A DNA stretch of 64,000 bases from assembly GCA_038961845.1 (NCBI GenBank), contig CP152408.1:434001-498000 (forward strand), written 5' to 3'. This DNA comes from Xylophilus sp. GW821-FHT01B05 (GTDB taxonomy: Bacteria; Pseudomonadota; Gammaproteobacteria; Burkholderiales; Burkholderiaceae_C). Positions 26,861-35,309 of the stretch are shown piece after piece. The number at the start of each line of letters is the position of its first letter. The first letter of the stretch is position 1. A program made the translations under genes and the position numbers. The notes beneath the pieces are model-generated. The model searched no databases. It had not been told where the DNA came from and worked only from the letters and a program-made list of their open reading frames with translations.

Positions 26861-28780
26861 ATGAGTCTCTCGTCCCTGCTGCTGCAGTTCCTCACCGGGC
26901 TGTCGTCGGCTTCGTCGCTGTTCCTCGTGGGGGCCGGCCTTTCGTTGATCTTTGGCGTCACGCGCATCGTCAACTTTGCGCATGGCTCCTTCTTCATGGT
27001 CGGCATCTATGTCGCCTACTCGCTGGCCGACAAGCTTGGCTCGGGCATCGGCTTCTGGTCAGCGCTGGTGATTGCGTCCGTCGCCGTCGGGGTGCTGGGC
27101 GCGCTGATCGAGATGACGCTGCTGCGCCGCATCTACAAGTCGCCCGAGCTGTTCCAACTGCTGGCAACCTTTGCACTGGTGCTGGTGATCAAGGACGCGG
27201 TGCTTTATTTCTGGGGGCCTGACGAACTGCTGGGGCCACGCGCGCCGGGCCTGTCGGGCTCGGTCGAGATACTGGGCCGGCAGTTTCCGACCTATGACCT
27301 GTTTTTGATCGTCGTCGGGCCGGTCGTGCTGGGCCTGATGTGGCTGCTGCTTACGCGCACGCGCTGGGGCACGCTGGTGCGCGCCGCCACGCAAGACCGC
27401 GAAATGGTCAGCGCACTCGGCGTCAACCAGGCCTGGCTCTTCACCGCGGTGTTCGCGCTCGGTGCCATGCTGGCGGGCCTGGGCGGCGCGCTGCAGTTGC
27501 CGCGTGAGCCGGCCACGCTGGCGCTGGACCTCAGCACCATAGGCGCGGCCTTCGTGGTGGTGGTGGTGGGCGGCATGGGCTCGATCCCGGGCGCCTATGC
27601 GGCGGCGCTGCTGCTCTCCGAGATCAAGGCCGTGTGCATCTGGCTCGGCGTGGTCGACATCTTTGGCTATAGCGTGTCCTTCTCCAAGCTCACGCTGGTG
27701 GTGGATTTCATCGTCATGGCCGTCGTGCTGGTGTGGCGCCCCTGGGGCTTGTTCGGCCGCCCGCAGGCGCCAAGCCGCTACGTGGGCATGGTGGAAGAGC
27801 CACTGCGCCGCGCCAGCAAGGGCTATCTGTGGCTGGTCGCCGCGCTGGGCCTGGTGCTGATGGCCATGCCGCTGCTCACCGCCGACTCGCCCTACACCAC
27901 GGTGCTGATGATCGATCTGCTGATAGCCGCGCTGTTCGCCGCCAGCCTGCACTTCATCATGGGCCCGGCCGGCATGCACTCGTTTGGCCATGCCGCGTAC
28001 TTTGGCCTTGGCGCCTATGGCGCAGCCTTGATGGTGCGCGCAAGCGGCCTGCCTATGGAGGTGGCGCTGGTCTTGGCGCCGTTGGTGGCGGCCGCTGGCG
28101 CCTTGGCTTATGGCTGGTTCGCGGTGCGCTTGTCGGGCGTGTACCTGGCCATGCTCACGCTGGCGTTTGCGCAGATCACCTGGGCCATCGTCTACCAGTG
28201 GGATTCGTTCACCGGCGGCAGCAACGGCCTGACGGGTGTGTGGCCGTCGGAGTGGCTGTCGGACAAGCGGGCTTACTACTGGCTCACGCTGGTGCTGGTG
28301 GCTGCCGGCATCCTGATGCTGCGCCGCGTGTTGTTCTCGCCCTTTGGCTATGCGCTGCGCGCCGGGCGCGATTCGGCGCTGCGTGCCGATGCCATCGGCA
28401 TCGACGTCAAGCGCATGCAATGGACGGCCTTTGTCATTGCGGGTGCCGCTGCGGGCCTGGCCGGCTCGCTCTATGCCTTCTCCAAGGGCAGCATCTCGCC
28501 TGAGAGTCTGAGCGTCGACAAGTCGGTCGACGGCCTGGTGATGGTGCTGCTGGGTGGCATCCAGACGCTGGCCGGGCCGGTGGTCGGTGCTGTCACTTTC
28601 AGTTGGCTGCACGACACCGTGGCGCGCAATACCGATTACTGGCGCGCCACCTTGGGCGCCATCATCCTGCTGCTGGTGCTGCTGTTCCCGCAGGGGATTG
28701 CCGGCTTTGCCAAGCAGATGACCGATCGCCTGTTGCGCCGCAAGGCGCCTGTGGCCGAGGTGAAGGAGGCCAAGGCATGA
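26861..28780 (+). CDS. Fused LivH-LivM ABC permease
   Basis: A 639-residue membrane protein in which the two branched-chain-type permeases are one polypeptide. Residues about 1-300 are LivH-like ('SLFLVGAGLSLIFGVTRIVNFAHGSFFMVGIY', 'MVSALGVNQAWLFTAVFALGAMLAGLGGAL'). Residues about 320-620 are LivM-like ('FIMGPAGMHSFGHAAYFGLGAYGAAL', 'ALRADAIGIDVKRMQWTAFVIAGAAAGLAGSLYA'). About 17 transmembrane segments are expected. Such LivHM fusions occur widely in betaproteobacteria. Its stop overlaps the LivG-type ATPase start (ATGA), supporting one transport complex with the genes on either side. Confidence 0.92.
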   Translation: MSLSSLLLQFLTGLSSASSLFLVGAGLSLIFGVTRIVNFAHGSFFMVGIYVAYSLADKLGSGIGFWSALVIASVAVGVLGALIEMTLLRRIYKSPELFQLLATFALVLVIKDAVLYFWGPDELLGPRAPGLSGSVEILGRQFPTYDLFLIVVGPVVLGLMWLLLTRTRWGTLVRAATQDREMVSALGVNQAWLFTAVFALGAMLAGLGGALQLPREPATLALDLSTIGAAFVVVVVGGMGSIPGAYAAALLLSEIKAVCIWLGVVDIFGYSVSFSKLTLVVDFIVMAVVLVWRPWGLFGRPQAPSRYVGMVEEPLRRASKGYLWLVAALGLVLMAMPLLTADSPYTTVLMIDLLIAALFAASLHFIMGPAGMHSFGHAAYFGLGAYGAALMVRASGLPMEVALVLAPLVAAAGALAYGWFAVRLSGVYLAMLTLAFAQITWAIVYQWDSFTGGSNGLTGVWPSEWLSDKRAYYWLTLVLVAAGILMLRRVLFSPFGYALRAGRDSALRADAIGIDVKRMQWTAFVIAGAAAGLAGSLYAFSKGSISPESLSVDKSVDGLVMVLLGGIQTLAGPVVGAVTFSWLHDTVARNTDYWRATLGAIILLLVLLFPQGIAGFAKQMTDRLLRRKAPVAEVKEAKA

Positions 28781-29577
28781 GCAATGCCGCACCACTTCTG
28801 AAAGTCGAAAACCTCGGCAAATCCTTTGGCGGCGTGAAGGCTGTTGACGGCATCAGCTTCGAGCTCCAGGCCGGCGAGCTGCTGGCGCTGATCGGCCCGA
28901 ACGGCGCGGGCAAGTCCACCACCTTCAACATGGTCAACGGCCAGCTTCAGGCCGACCAGGGATCGATCCGGTTCAACGGCCAGGAGCTGGTGGGCCAGAA
29001 GCCGCGCGCCATCTGGCGCATGGGCGTGGGCCGCACCTTCCAGATTGCCGAGACCTTTGCCTCGCTCACGGTGGTGGAGAACGTGCAGATGGCCATGCTT
29101 TCGCACGACGGCAAGCTGTTCTCGATGTGGCGCCGTGCGGCCGACCACAAGCGCGACGAGGCGCTGGCCCTGCTCGATCAGGTTGGCATGAAGGCCCAGG
29201 CCGACCGGCCCTGCAGCGAGCTGGCCTATGGCGATGTCAAGCGCGTGGAGCTGGCCATCGCCATGGCCAACAGCCCCAAGCTGCTGCTGATGGACGAGCC
29301 CACCGCCGGCATGGCGCCCAAGGAGCGCAACTCACTCATGGCCTTGACCAAGGACCTGGTGATCCAGCGCGGCCTGGCGGTGCTGTTTACCGAGCACAGC
29401 ATGGACGTGGTGTTTGCCTATGCCGACCGCATGATCGTGCTGGCGCGTGGCCGCCTCATCGCGCAGGGCAAGCCGCTGGAGATCCGCGATCACCCGAAGG
29501 TGCAGGAGGTGTACTTCGGCAGCGGCAAGACATTCGAAAAAGTCGCCGAAAAGGCCGCACAGGGAGAAGCCGCATGA
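28777..29577 (+). CDS. ABC transporter ATPase, LivG type
   Basis: A 266-residue nucleotide-binding subunit. Walker A is GPNGAGKST near residue 41, the Q-loop region is RTFQIAETF, the signature region is degenerate as in LivG proteins (ELAYGDVKRVELAIA), Walker B is LLLMDEP and the switch His lies in TEHSMD. It energises the preceding LivHM permease together with the LivF-type ATPase that follows with an ATGA overlap. Confidence 0.92.
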   Translation: MSNAAPLLKVENLGKSFGGVKAVDGISFELQAGELLALIGPNGAGKSTTFNMVNGQLQADQGSIRFNGQELVGQKPRAIWRMGVGRTFQIAETFASLTVVENVQMAMLSHDGKLFSMWRRAADHKRDEALALLDQVGMKAQADRPCSELAYGDVKRVELAIAMANSPKLLLMDEPTAGMAPKERNSLMALTKDLVIQRGLAVLFTEHSMDVVFAYADRMIVLARGRLIAQGKPLEIRDHPKVQEVYFGSGKTFEKVAEKAAQGEAA

Positions 29578-30305
29578 GCGGAGAAGTATTGCTTGAAGCG
29601 AAGGCGGTGTGTGCCTGGTATGGCGCAGCGCAGATCCTGTACGACGTAGACCTTGAAGTGCGGCGCGGCGAAGTGGTCGCGCTCATGGGGCGCAACGGCG
29701 CGGGCAAGTCGACCACGCTCAAGACGCTGATCGGCATGCTGGCCAAGCGCCGCGGCGCGGTGCGTTTTCTGGGCCACGACATCTCCAAGAGCGAGCCGCA
29801 CGTGGCGGCGCGCCTGGGCCTGGGCTTTGTGCCCGAAGACCGGCGCGTGTTCACCGACCTCACCGTCACCGAGAACCTCGAAGTCGGCAAGCAGCCCGCG
29901 CGCCGCTGGGCCGACGGCACGGCCGCACCGCTGTGGACGCCCGAGCGTCTGTACAAGCTCTTCCCCAACCTGGGCGAGATGCCCGACCGCCCCGGTGGCC
30001 GCATGAGCGGCGGCGAGCAGCAGATGCTCACCGTCGCCCGCACGCTCATGGGCAACCCCTATCTGGTGTTGCTGGACGAGCCCTCCGAAGGTGTGGCGCC
30101 GGTGATCGTCGAGCAGATGGCCAACATGATCCTGGAGCTGAAGAGCCAGGGCGTGAGCATCCTGCTGTCCGAGCAGAACATGCACTTTGCCGAGCTGGTG
30201 TCTGACCGTGCCTATGTGCTGGAGAAGGGGCAGATCCGCTACCAGGCATCGATGGCCGAGTTGGCTGCCAACGATGAAGTGCGCCGTGCGTATTTGAGCG
30301 TCTGA
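29574..30305 (+). CDS. ABC transporter ATPase, LivF type
   Basis: A 243-residue ATPase. Walker A GRNGAGKST near residue 38, 'GFVPEDRRVFTDLTVTENL', signature MSGGEQQ, Walker B LVLLDEP followed by SEGVAP, and switch His in 'SEQNMHFAELVSDRAYVLEKGQI', all typical of LivF. It partners LivG and the fused permease. The nicotinamidase gene begins 22 bp downstream, so transport and catabolic genes are in one transcript. Confidence 0.92.
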   Translation: MSGEVLLEAKAVCAWYGAAQILYDVDLEVRRGEVVALMGRNGAGKSTTLKTLIGMLAKRRGAVRFLGHDISKSEPHVAARLGLGFVPEDRRVFTDLTVTENLEVGKQPARRWADGTAAPLWTPERLYKLFPNLGEMPDRPGGRMSGGEQQMLTVARTLMGNPYLVLLDEPSEGVAPVIVEQMANMILELKSQGVSILLSEQNMHFAELVSDRAYVLEKGQIRYQASMAELAANDEVRRAYLSV

Positions 30306-30327
30306 TTTTTTACTCTGGAGCCTTGCC

Positions 30328-31047
30328 ATGACTTTGCTTTCGCGCCGTTCCCTTCTCCAGTCCGCGGCCGTAGCCGGCCTTGCTGCACAGGGCCTGCCCG
30401 TGCTGGCCGCGCCGCTCAAACCCAGCGACAAGGCGGCGCTACTGGTCATCGATGTGCAGAACTGCTTTGTCGATGGCGGCACGCTGCCGGTGAAGAACGG
30501 GGCCGAGGTGGTGCCCATCATCAACAAGCTCTCTACCGCCTTCGCCAACATCGTCGTCACGCAGGATTGGCACACGGCGGGCCATGCATCCTTTGCCAGC
30601 AGCTATCCCGGCAAGAAGCCCTTCGAGACCACCAAGCTCAAGTACGGCCAGCAGGTGCTGTGGCCCGACCACTGCGTGCAGGGCACGGATGACGCGGCGC
30701 TGCGCAGCGACCTGAAGCTGCCCACGGCCCAGGTCATCGTGCGCAAGGGCTTCCACAAGGATGTGGACAGCTATTCCGCCTTTGAAGAAGCCGACCGCAA
30801 GACGGGTACCGGTCTGGCCGGCTACCTGAAGGAGCGCGGCATCAAGACGGTCTACGTGACCGGCCTGGCCACCGACTTCTGCGTGGCCTGGACGGCGCTT
30901 GATGCGCGCAAGCTGGGCTTTAACGTTTACGTGATCGAGGATGCTACGCGCGCCATCGACCTCAACGGCTCGCTTGCTGCGGCGTGGAAGAAGATGAAGG
31001 CTGCGGGCGTCAAGCGCATCCAGTCCGCTGACATTGCCACTGCCTGA
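30328..31047 (+). CDS. pncA: Nicotinamidase with twin-arginine signal (probably periplasmic)
   Basis: A 239-residue isochorismatase-fold amidase that hydrolyses nicotinamide to nicotinate and ammonia. The triad is visible: Asp42 (LVIDVQNCFV), Lys140 (IVRKGFH) and Cys185 (TDFCVAW). The metal-site residues Asp80, His82 and His86 (QDWHTAGH) and a further His in WPDHC match PncA. Unlike the usual cytoplasmic PncA of about 210 residues, it carries an N-terminal 'SRRSLLQSAAVAGLAAQGLPVLA' leader, a twin-arginine export signal ending near VLA. Export would let nicotinamide be deamidated before import. The adjacent importer and nicotinate dehydrogenase agree with a catabolic rather than NAD-salvage role. 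Confidence 0.9.
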   Translation: MTLLSRRSLLQSAAVAGLAAQGLPVLAAPLKPSDKAALLVIDVQNCFVDGGTLPVKNGAEVVPIINKLSTAFANIVVTQDWHTAGHASFASSYPGKKPFETTKLKYGQQVLWPDHCVQGTDDAALRSDLKLPTAQVIVRKGFHKDVDSYSAFEEADRKTGTGLAGYLKERGIKTVYVTGLATDFCVAWTALDARKLGFNVYVIEDATRAIDLNGSLAAAWKKMKAAGVKRIQSADIATA

Positions 31048-31061
31048 GGCAACGCGCCCGG

Positions 31062-31559
31062 ATGCAAGCACCGTCGTCGGCCCCTGGCATCCCGCTCACG
31101 GTTAACCGCAGGCCGTGCACAGTGCCGGGCGGGACCGGTGCCACGCTGCTGCAGGTGCTGCGCAATGACCTGGGCCTGAACGGCCCCAAGTACGGCTGCG
31201 GCCTGGGGCAATGCGGTGCCTGCACGGTGCTGGTGGATGGGGTGGCCGCGCGTGCCTGCGTCATCCCTGCGCAGGGCGTTGCCGGCCGCAGCATCACCAC
31301 GCTGGAAGGACTTGGCTCGGCCCAGGCGCTGCACCCGGTGCAGCAAGGCTTTGTTGATGCGCAGGCCGCGCAGTGCGGTTACTGCCTGAACGGCATGGTG
31401 ATGATGGCCGCGGCGCTGTTGGCGCGCGATCCGGACCCGAGCGAGGCGCGTATCCGCGACCAACTCTCGGGCAACCTGTGCCGCTGCGGCACCCATGTGG
31501 AGATCGTGCGCGCCGTGCAGCGCGCGGCCGTGCTGCTGCGCGAAGAGGGCGCGCGGTGA
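31062..31559 (+). CDS. nicA: Nicotinate dehydrogenase 2Fe-2S subunit (NicA-like)
   Basis: A 165-residue small subunit of the xanthine dehydrogenase family. Plant-type [2Fe-2S] cluster: 'YGCGLGQCGACTVLVDG' with the fourth Cys in RACVIP. Second [2Fe-2S] domain: 'AQCGYCLNGMVMMAAALL' and 'LSGNLCRCGTHVEIVRAVQRAA'. It transfers electrons from the molybdenum centre of the next gene product to its hemes. The N-terminal extension of about 10 residues is short. The stop overlaps the GTG start of nicB (GTGA). Isoquinoline- or aldehyde-oxidising relatives share this fold; the nicotinate assignment rests on the neighbouring genes. Confidence 0.86.
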   Translation: MQAPSSAPGIPLTVNRRPCTVPGGTGATLLQVLRNDLGLNGPKYGCGLGQCGACTVLVDGVAARACVIPAQGVAGRSITTLEGLGSAQALHPVQQGFVDAQAAQCGYCLNGMVMMAAALLARDPDPSEARIRDQLSGNLCRCGTHVEIVRAVQRAAVLLREEGAR

Positions 31560-34500
31560 GTCGCCGCGCCGATGCGCCGTTGACGCGGGCGGATTTCCAC
31601 GCGGCAGCCGGCGTGCTGTTGGTAGTGCGTAATCCACCGCCCGCGCCACCCCCGGCCAAGGGCCAGCCCGCGCTGGTGGCCGGCAACCCGGATGAGGGCG
31701 TCGAGATTCTGATTGCCGTCTGGGACGACGGCAGCGCCACTGCGCTCAACGGCCATGTGGACATGGGCACCGGCATCCGTACCGCGCTGGCGCAGATCGC
31801 GGCAGAGGAGCTGGACCTGCCGCTGGCCCAACTGAACATGGTGCTGGGCGACACCACGCGCACGCCCAACCAGGGCGCGACCATTGCCAGCGCCTCTATC
31901 CAGATCCACGCCCAGCCGCTGCGCCTGGCGGCGGCGCAGGCGCGGGCCTGGCTGGTGGCATGCGCGGCCGAGCGGTTGCAGGTGCCGGCCGATGCGCTGG
32001 AAACCCGTGATGGCTGCGTGCGCCTGAAGGCCGATCCGGCCCGCAGCATTGGCTATGGCGCGCTGGTGGCCAGCGGCCACACGGAGCTGCTGCTGGACCC
32101 GAGTACACCCGTCAAGGACGCCGCCGACTACCGTCTGGTGGGCACGCGCCAGCCGCGCGTGGACATCCCCGCCAAGGTCGCGGGCGAGCTGGTCTTTGTG
32201 CACGACATGCGCGTGCCCGGCATGCTGCACGGCCGCGTGGTGCGGCCGCCCTATGCGGGCGCGGACCACGGAGATTTCATCGGCAACACGCTGGAATCGG
32301 TGGACGAGGCCTCCATCGCCCACATCCCCGGCATCCGCGCGGTGGTGGTGATACGCGACTTCGTCGGCATCGTCGCCGAGCGCGAAGAGCAGGCCGAGCA
32401 GGCGCTGCGCGAGCTGCGCGTGCGCTGGAAGTCCTGGCCCGGCCTGCCCGACCAATCAGACCTGGCCCATGCGCTGCGCACCAACAGCGCCACGCACCGC
32501 CAGTTGGTGGACGAGGGCGATGTGGATGCTGCGCTGGCCGGCGCCGCCACGCCCATGCCGCGCACCTATGTCTGGCCCTATCAGCTGCATGGCTCCATCG
32601 GCCCATCCTGTGCGGTGGCCGACTGGCAGGGCGAGCGCATGGGCGTCTGGGCCGGCACGCAGAACCCGCATGTGCTGCGTGCCGACCTGGCACGCCTCAT
32701 GGGCATGGCCGACACCGCCATCGACCTGGTGCGCATGGAGGCCGCTGGCTGCTACGGCCGCAACTGCGCCGACGATGTGGCGGCCGATGCGGCGCTGCTG
32801 TCGCGTGCGGTGGGCGCGCCGGTGCGGGTGCAGCTCACGCGCGAGCAAGAGCACCTGTGGGAGCCCAAGGGCGCGGCGCAGTTGATGGAAGTGCAGGGCG
32901 GGCTCAATGCCGATGGCACGGTGGCGGCGTATGACTTCCAGAGCAGCTACCCCTCCAACGGCGCGCCCACGCTGGCCTTGCTGCTGACCCGCACGATCGA
33001 GCCGCTGGCCCAGGCCTACGAGATGGGCGACCGCACCGCGCGCCCGCCCTACGCCTACGACAACCTGCGTGTGGCGGTGAACGACATGCCGCCCATCGTG
33101 CGCGCCTCGTGGCTGCGGGGCGTGTCGGCGCTGCCCAGCTCCTTCGCGCACGAAAGCTATATCGACGAGCTGGCGACAGCCGCAGGCGCCGACCCGGTCG
33201 AATTCCGCCTGCGCCATCTGCAAGACCCGCGCGCGGCGGAACTGGTGCAGGCCACGGCCGAGCGTGCCGGCTGGTTGCCGCACACCGTGCCGCAGCAGCA
33301 AGAGGCCGATGGCGACTTTTTGCGCGGCCAGGGCTTTGCCTACGCGCGCTATGTGCATAGCAAGTGGCCCGGCTTTGGCGCCGCCTGGGCGGCCTGGGTG
33401 GCGGATGTGGACGTGAACCGCAAGACCGGCGAGGTCCATGTGCGCCGCGTGGTGGTGGGCCATGACGCCGGCATGATGGTCAACCCCGCGGGCGTGGAGC
33501 ACCAGATCCACGGCAACGTGTTGCAGACCACCAGCCGGGCTTTGAAAGAGAAGGTCGACTTTGCGCCGCGCAGCGCGCCCAACCCCGGCGTTGTCGACAC
33601 GCGCGAATGGGGCAGCTACCCGATCCTGAGCTTTCGTGAAGTGCCTGTGATCGAGGTCATGCACATGCCGCGCCAGGGCGAGCCGCCGCTGGGCGCGGGC
33701 GAGTCGTCTTCCGTGCCCGGCACGGCGGCGATTGCCAATGCGATCTTTGATGCAACGGGCGTGCGCTTTCGCAATCCACCCTTCACGCCAGAGGTAGTGC
33801 GCGCTGCCCTGTCCCCACTCCCTCCCCCCATGGGGGAGGGCAGGGGTGGGGGCCCGCAGCGCCCGCAAGAAGCGCGGGGCTTGCCCCCATCCCAGCCTTC
33901 CCCCAGAGGGGGAAGGGGTGAACTGCCGCGCACTGCGCCGTGGCCGCGCCGCGGTGTGTGGACACGTGGCGGCGCGCTGGTGGCCGGCATCATCGGCATG
34001 GGCGCGGCGCTGCTGGGCTGGCGCCCGGCCATTGCGCCGGTCACGCCCGCAGCACTCGGCAGCGCGCCGGTCTACACCCAGGCCACCATAGAGCGCGGCC
34101 GCGTGCTGGCCGCCGCGGGCGATTGCGTGGTCTGCCACACCGCGCCCGGTGGCATGCCCAATACCGGCGGCCGTGCCATGGAGACGCCCTTTGGCACGCT
34201 CTACACCACCAACCTCACGCCCGACGCCGAGACGGGCATTGGCACCTGGTCCTTCAGCGCCTTCCAGCGCGCCATGCGCGAAGGCATCTCGCGCGATGGG
34301 CAGCATCTGTACCCGGCCTTCCCGTACACGGCATTTGCCAAGACCAGCGACGAGGATTTGACGGCGATCTACGCCTACCTGATGAGCCAGCCGGCGGTGC
34401 GTGCGGAGACGCCCAAGTCAGCGTTGACGTTCCCCTTCAGCGTGCGCCCGCTCATGGCGGGCTGGAACGCGCTGTTTCACGATGCCACGCCTTACAAGGC

Positions 34501-35236
34501 CAACCCGGCGCAGTCGGCAGAGTGGAACCGTGGCGCCTACCTGGTCGAGGGCCTGGGCCACTGCGGCGCCTGCCACACGCCGCGCAATGCGCTGGGCGCG
34601 GAGAAGGGCGGCAAGGCGTATCTGGGCGGCGCCATGGTCGATGGCTGGGAGGCGCCGCCGCTCACCGCCTTGTCGCAAGCGCCCGTGCCCTGGAGTGCCG
34701 ATGCGCTCTACCAGTACCTGCGCACCGGCCACAGCGCCGAGCACGGCACGGCCGGCGGGCCGATGGGCCCGGTGGTGCATGAGTTGCAGCAACTGCCCGA
34801 TACCGATATCCGCGCCATGGCCAGCTATCTGGCGTCCTTCAACGCCACCGCAGGCGTGCCGGCCGCGCAGGTGGTGGCCGATGCCGCCGCGCGCGCGCCA
34901 CTGCCCAGCGCCGGCCAGCGCATGTTCCAGGCCGCCTGCGCGGCTTGCCACCACGACGGTGACGGCCCCAGGCTGCTGGGCGCCAATGTGCCGCTGGCAC
35001 TCAACAGCAATCTGCACAGCGCCACGCCCGACAACCTGCTGCGCACCATCCTCGACGGCGTGCAGCAGCCGGCGACGGTGGAGTTGGGCTTTATGCCGAG
35101 CTTTCGCGATGCGCTGAACGACCGGCAGATCGCCGAACTGGCAGGCTATATGCGCAGCCGCTTTGCGCCCGGCCAGCCGGCCTGGGACGGGCTGGAGGCC
35201 GCTGCAGCGCGCACGCGGCTGCTGCCGCCGCACTGA
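31556..35236 (+). CDS. nicB: Nicotinate dehydrogenase molybdopterin subunit fused to three c-type heme domains (NicB-like)
   Basis: A 1226-residue fusion. Residues about 1-745 are the molybdopterin hydroxylase (IorB-like, 'VDMGTGIRTALAQIAAEELD', catalytic Glu in LGAGESSSVP). A linker (about 752-792) is encoded by a palindromic repeat. A transmembrane helix follows (GALVAGIIGMGAALLGW), then three heme-c motifs: CVVCH (857), CGACH (1003) and CAACH (1128). The layout matches NicB of Pseudomonas putida, which hydroxylates nicotinate to 6-hydroxynicotinate and passes electrons to cytochromes. The GTG start at 31556 is forced by the coupled GTGA overlap with nicA. No Tat signal is seen at the N-terminus, so the catalytic domain is probably cytoplasmic and the hemes periplasmic. 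Confidence 0.86.
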   Translation: MSRRADAPLTRADFHAAAGVLLVVRNPPPAPPPAKGQPALVAGNPDEGVEILIAVWDDGSATALNGHVDMGTGIRTALAQIAAEELDLPLAQLNMVLGDTTRTPNQGATIASASIQIHAQPLRLAAAQARAWLVACAAERLQVPADALETRDGCVRLKADPARSIGYGALVASGHTELLLDPSTPVKDAADYRLVGTRQPRVDIPAKVAGELVFVHDMRVPGMLHGRVVRPPYAGADHGDFIGNTLESVDEASIAHIPGIRAVVVIRDFVGIVAEREEQAEQALRELRVRWKSWPGLPDQSDLAHALRTNSATHRQLVDEGDVDAALAGAATPMPRTYVWPYQLHGSIGPSCAVADWQGERMGVWAGTQNPHVLRADLARLMGMADTAIDLVRMEAAGCYGRNCADDVAADAALLSRAVGAPVRVQLTREQEHLWEPKGAAQLMEVQGGLNADGTVAAYDFQSSYPSNGAPTLALLLTRTIEPLAQAYEMGDRTARPPYAYDNLRVAVNDMPPIVRASWLRGVSALPSSFAHESYIDELATAAGADPVEFRLRHLQDPRAAELVQATAERAGWLPHTVPQQQEADGDFLRGQGFAYARYVHSKWPGFGAAWAAWVADVDVNRKTGEVHVRRVVVGHDAGMMVNPAGVEHQIHGNVLQTTSRALKEKVDFAPRSAPNPGVVDTREWGSYPILSFREVPVIEVMHMPRQGEPPLGAGESSSVPGTAAIANAIFDATGVRFRNPPFTPEVVRAALSPLPPPMGEGRGGGPQRPQEARGLPPSQPSPRGGRGELPRTAPWPRRGVWTRGGALVAGIIGMGAALLGWRPAIAPVTPAALGSAPVYTQATIERGRVLAAAGDCVVCHTAPGGMPNTGGRAMETPFGTLYTTNLTPDAETGIGTWSFSAFQRAMREGISRDGQHLYPAFPYTAFAKTSDEDLTAIYAYLMSQPAVRAETPKSALTFPFSVRPLMAGWNALFHDATPYKANPAQSAEWNRGAYLVEGLGHCGACHTPRNALGAEKGGKAYLGGAMVDGWEAPPLTALSQAPVPWSADALYQYLRTGHSAEHGTAGGPMGPVVHELQQLPDTDIRAMASYLASFNATAGVPAAQVVADAAARAPLPSAGQRMFQAACAACHHDGDGPRLLGANVPLALNSNLHSATPDNLLRTILDGVQQPATVELGFMPSFRDALNDRQIAELAGYMRSRFAPGQPAWDGLEAAAARTRLLPPH
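33811..33925. repeat. Palindromic repeat read through in frame inside nicB
   Basis: Three adjacent hairpins within the coding sequence: CCTCCCCC-CATG-GGGGAGG, then GGGTGGGGGC...GCCCCCATCCC around 'cgcagcgcccgcaagaagcgc', then CTTCCCCC-AGA-GGGGGAAG. The encoded peptide (SPLPPPMGEGRGGG...LPPSQPSPRGGRGE) is the known translation of a dispersed Comamonadaceae repeat. It falls exactly in the linker between the molybdopterin and cytochrome parts. Confidence 0.75.
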
Positions 35237-35309
35237 TGCACGGGTTTTGAAGGTCAAATAGGCCTCTAGCCCTTGCCCTTTCTTGGCTGTGAGCTATTAA
35301 TTTGATAGC
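35237..35309. repeat. Degenerate hairpin repeat between convergent nicB and porin genes
   Basis: 'ggcctctagcccttgcc...gagctattaatttgatagct' is a diverged copy of the TAGCCCA family with the AGCTATTAATTTGATAGCT palindrome-like tail. Probably a bidirectional terminator. Confidence 0.55.

Noticed and set aside
33811-33925. Frameshift or pseudogene break in nicB at the GC-rich hairpins
   Set aside because: The same frame carries the molybdopterin domain before and all three heme motifs after the segment, so it is an in-frame insertion.
18317-35236. A ferredoxin gene for the reductase pathway
   Set aside because: No small protein with a ferredoxin Cys pattern was found on either strand; the only 2Fe-2S protein is the NicA-type dehydrogenase subunit.
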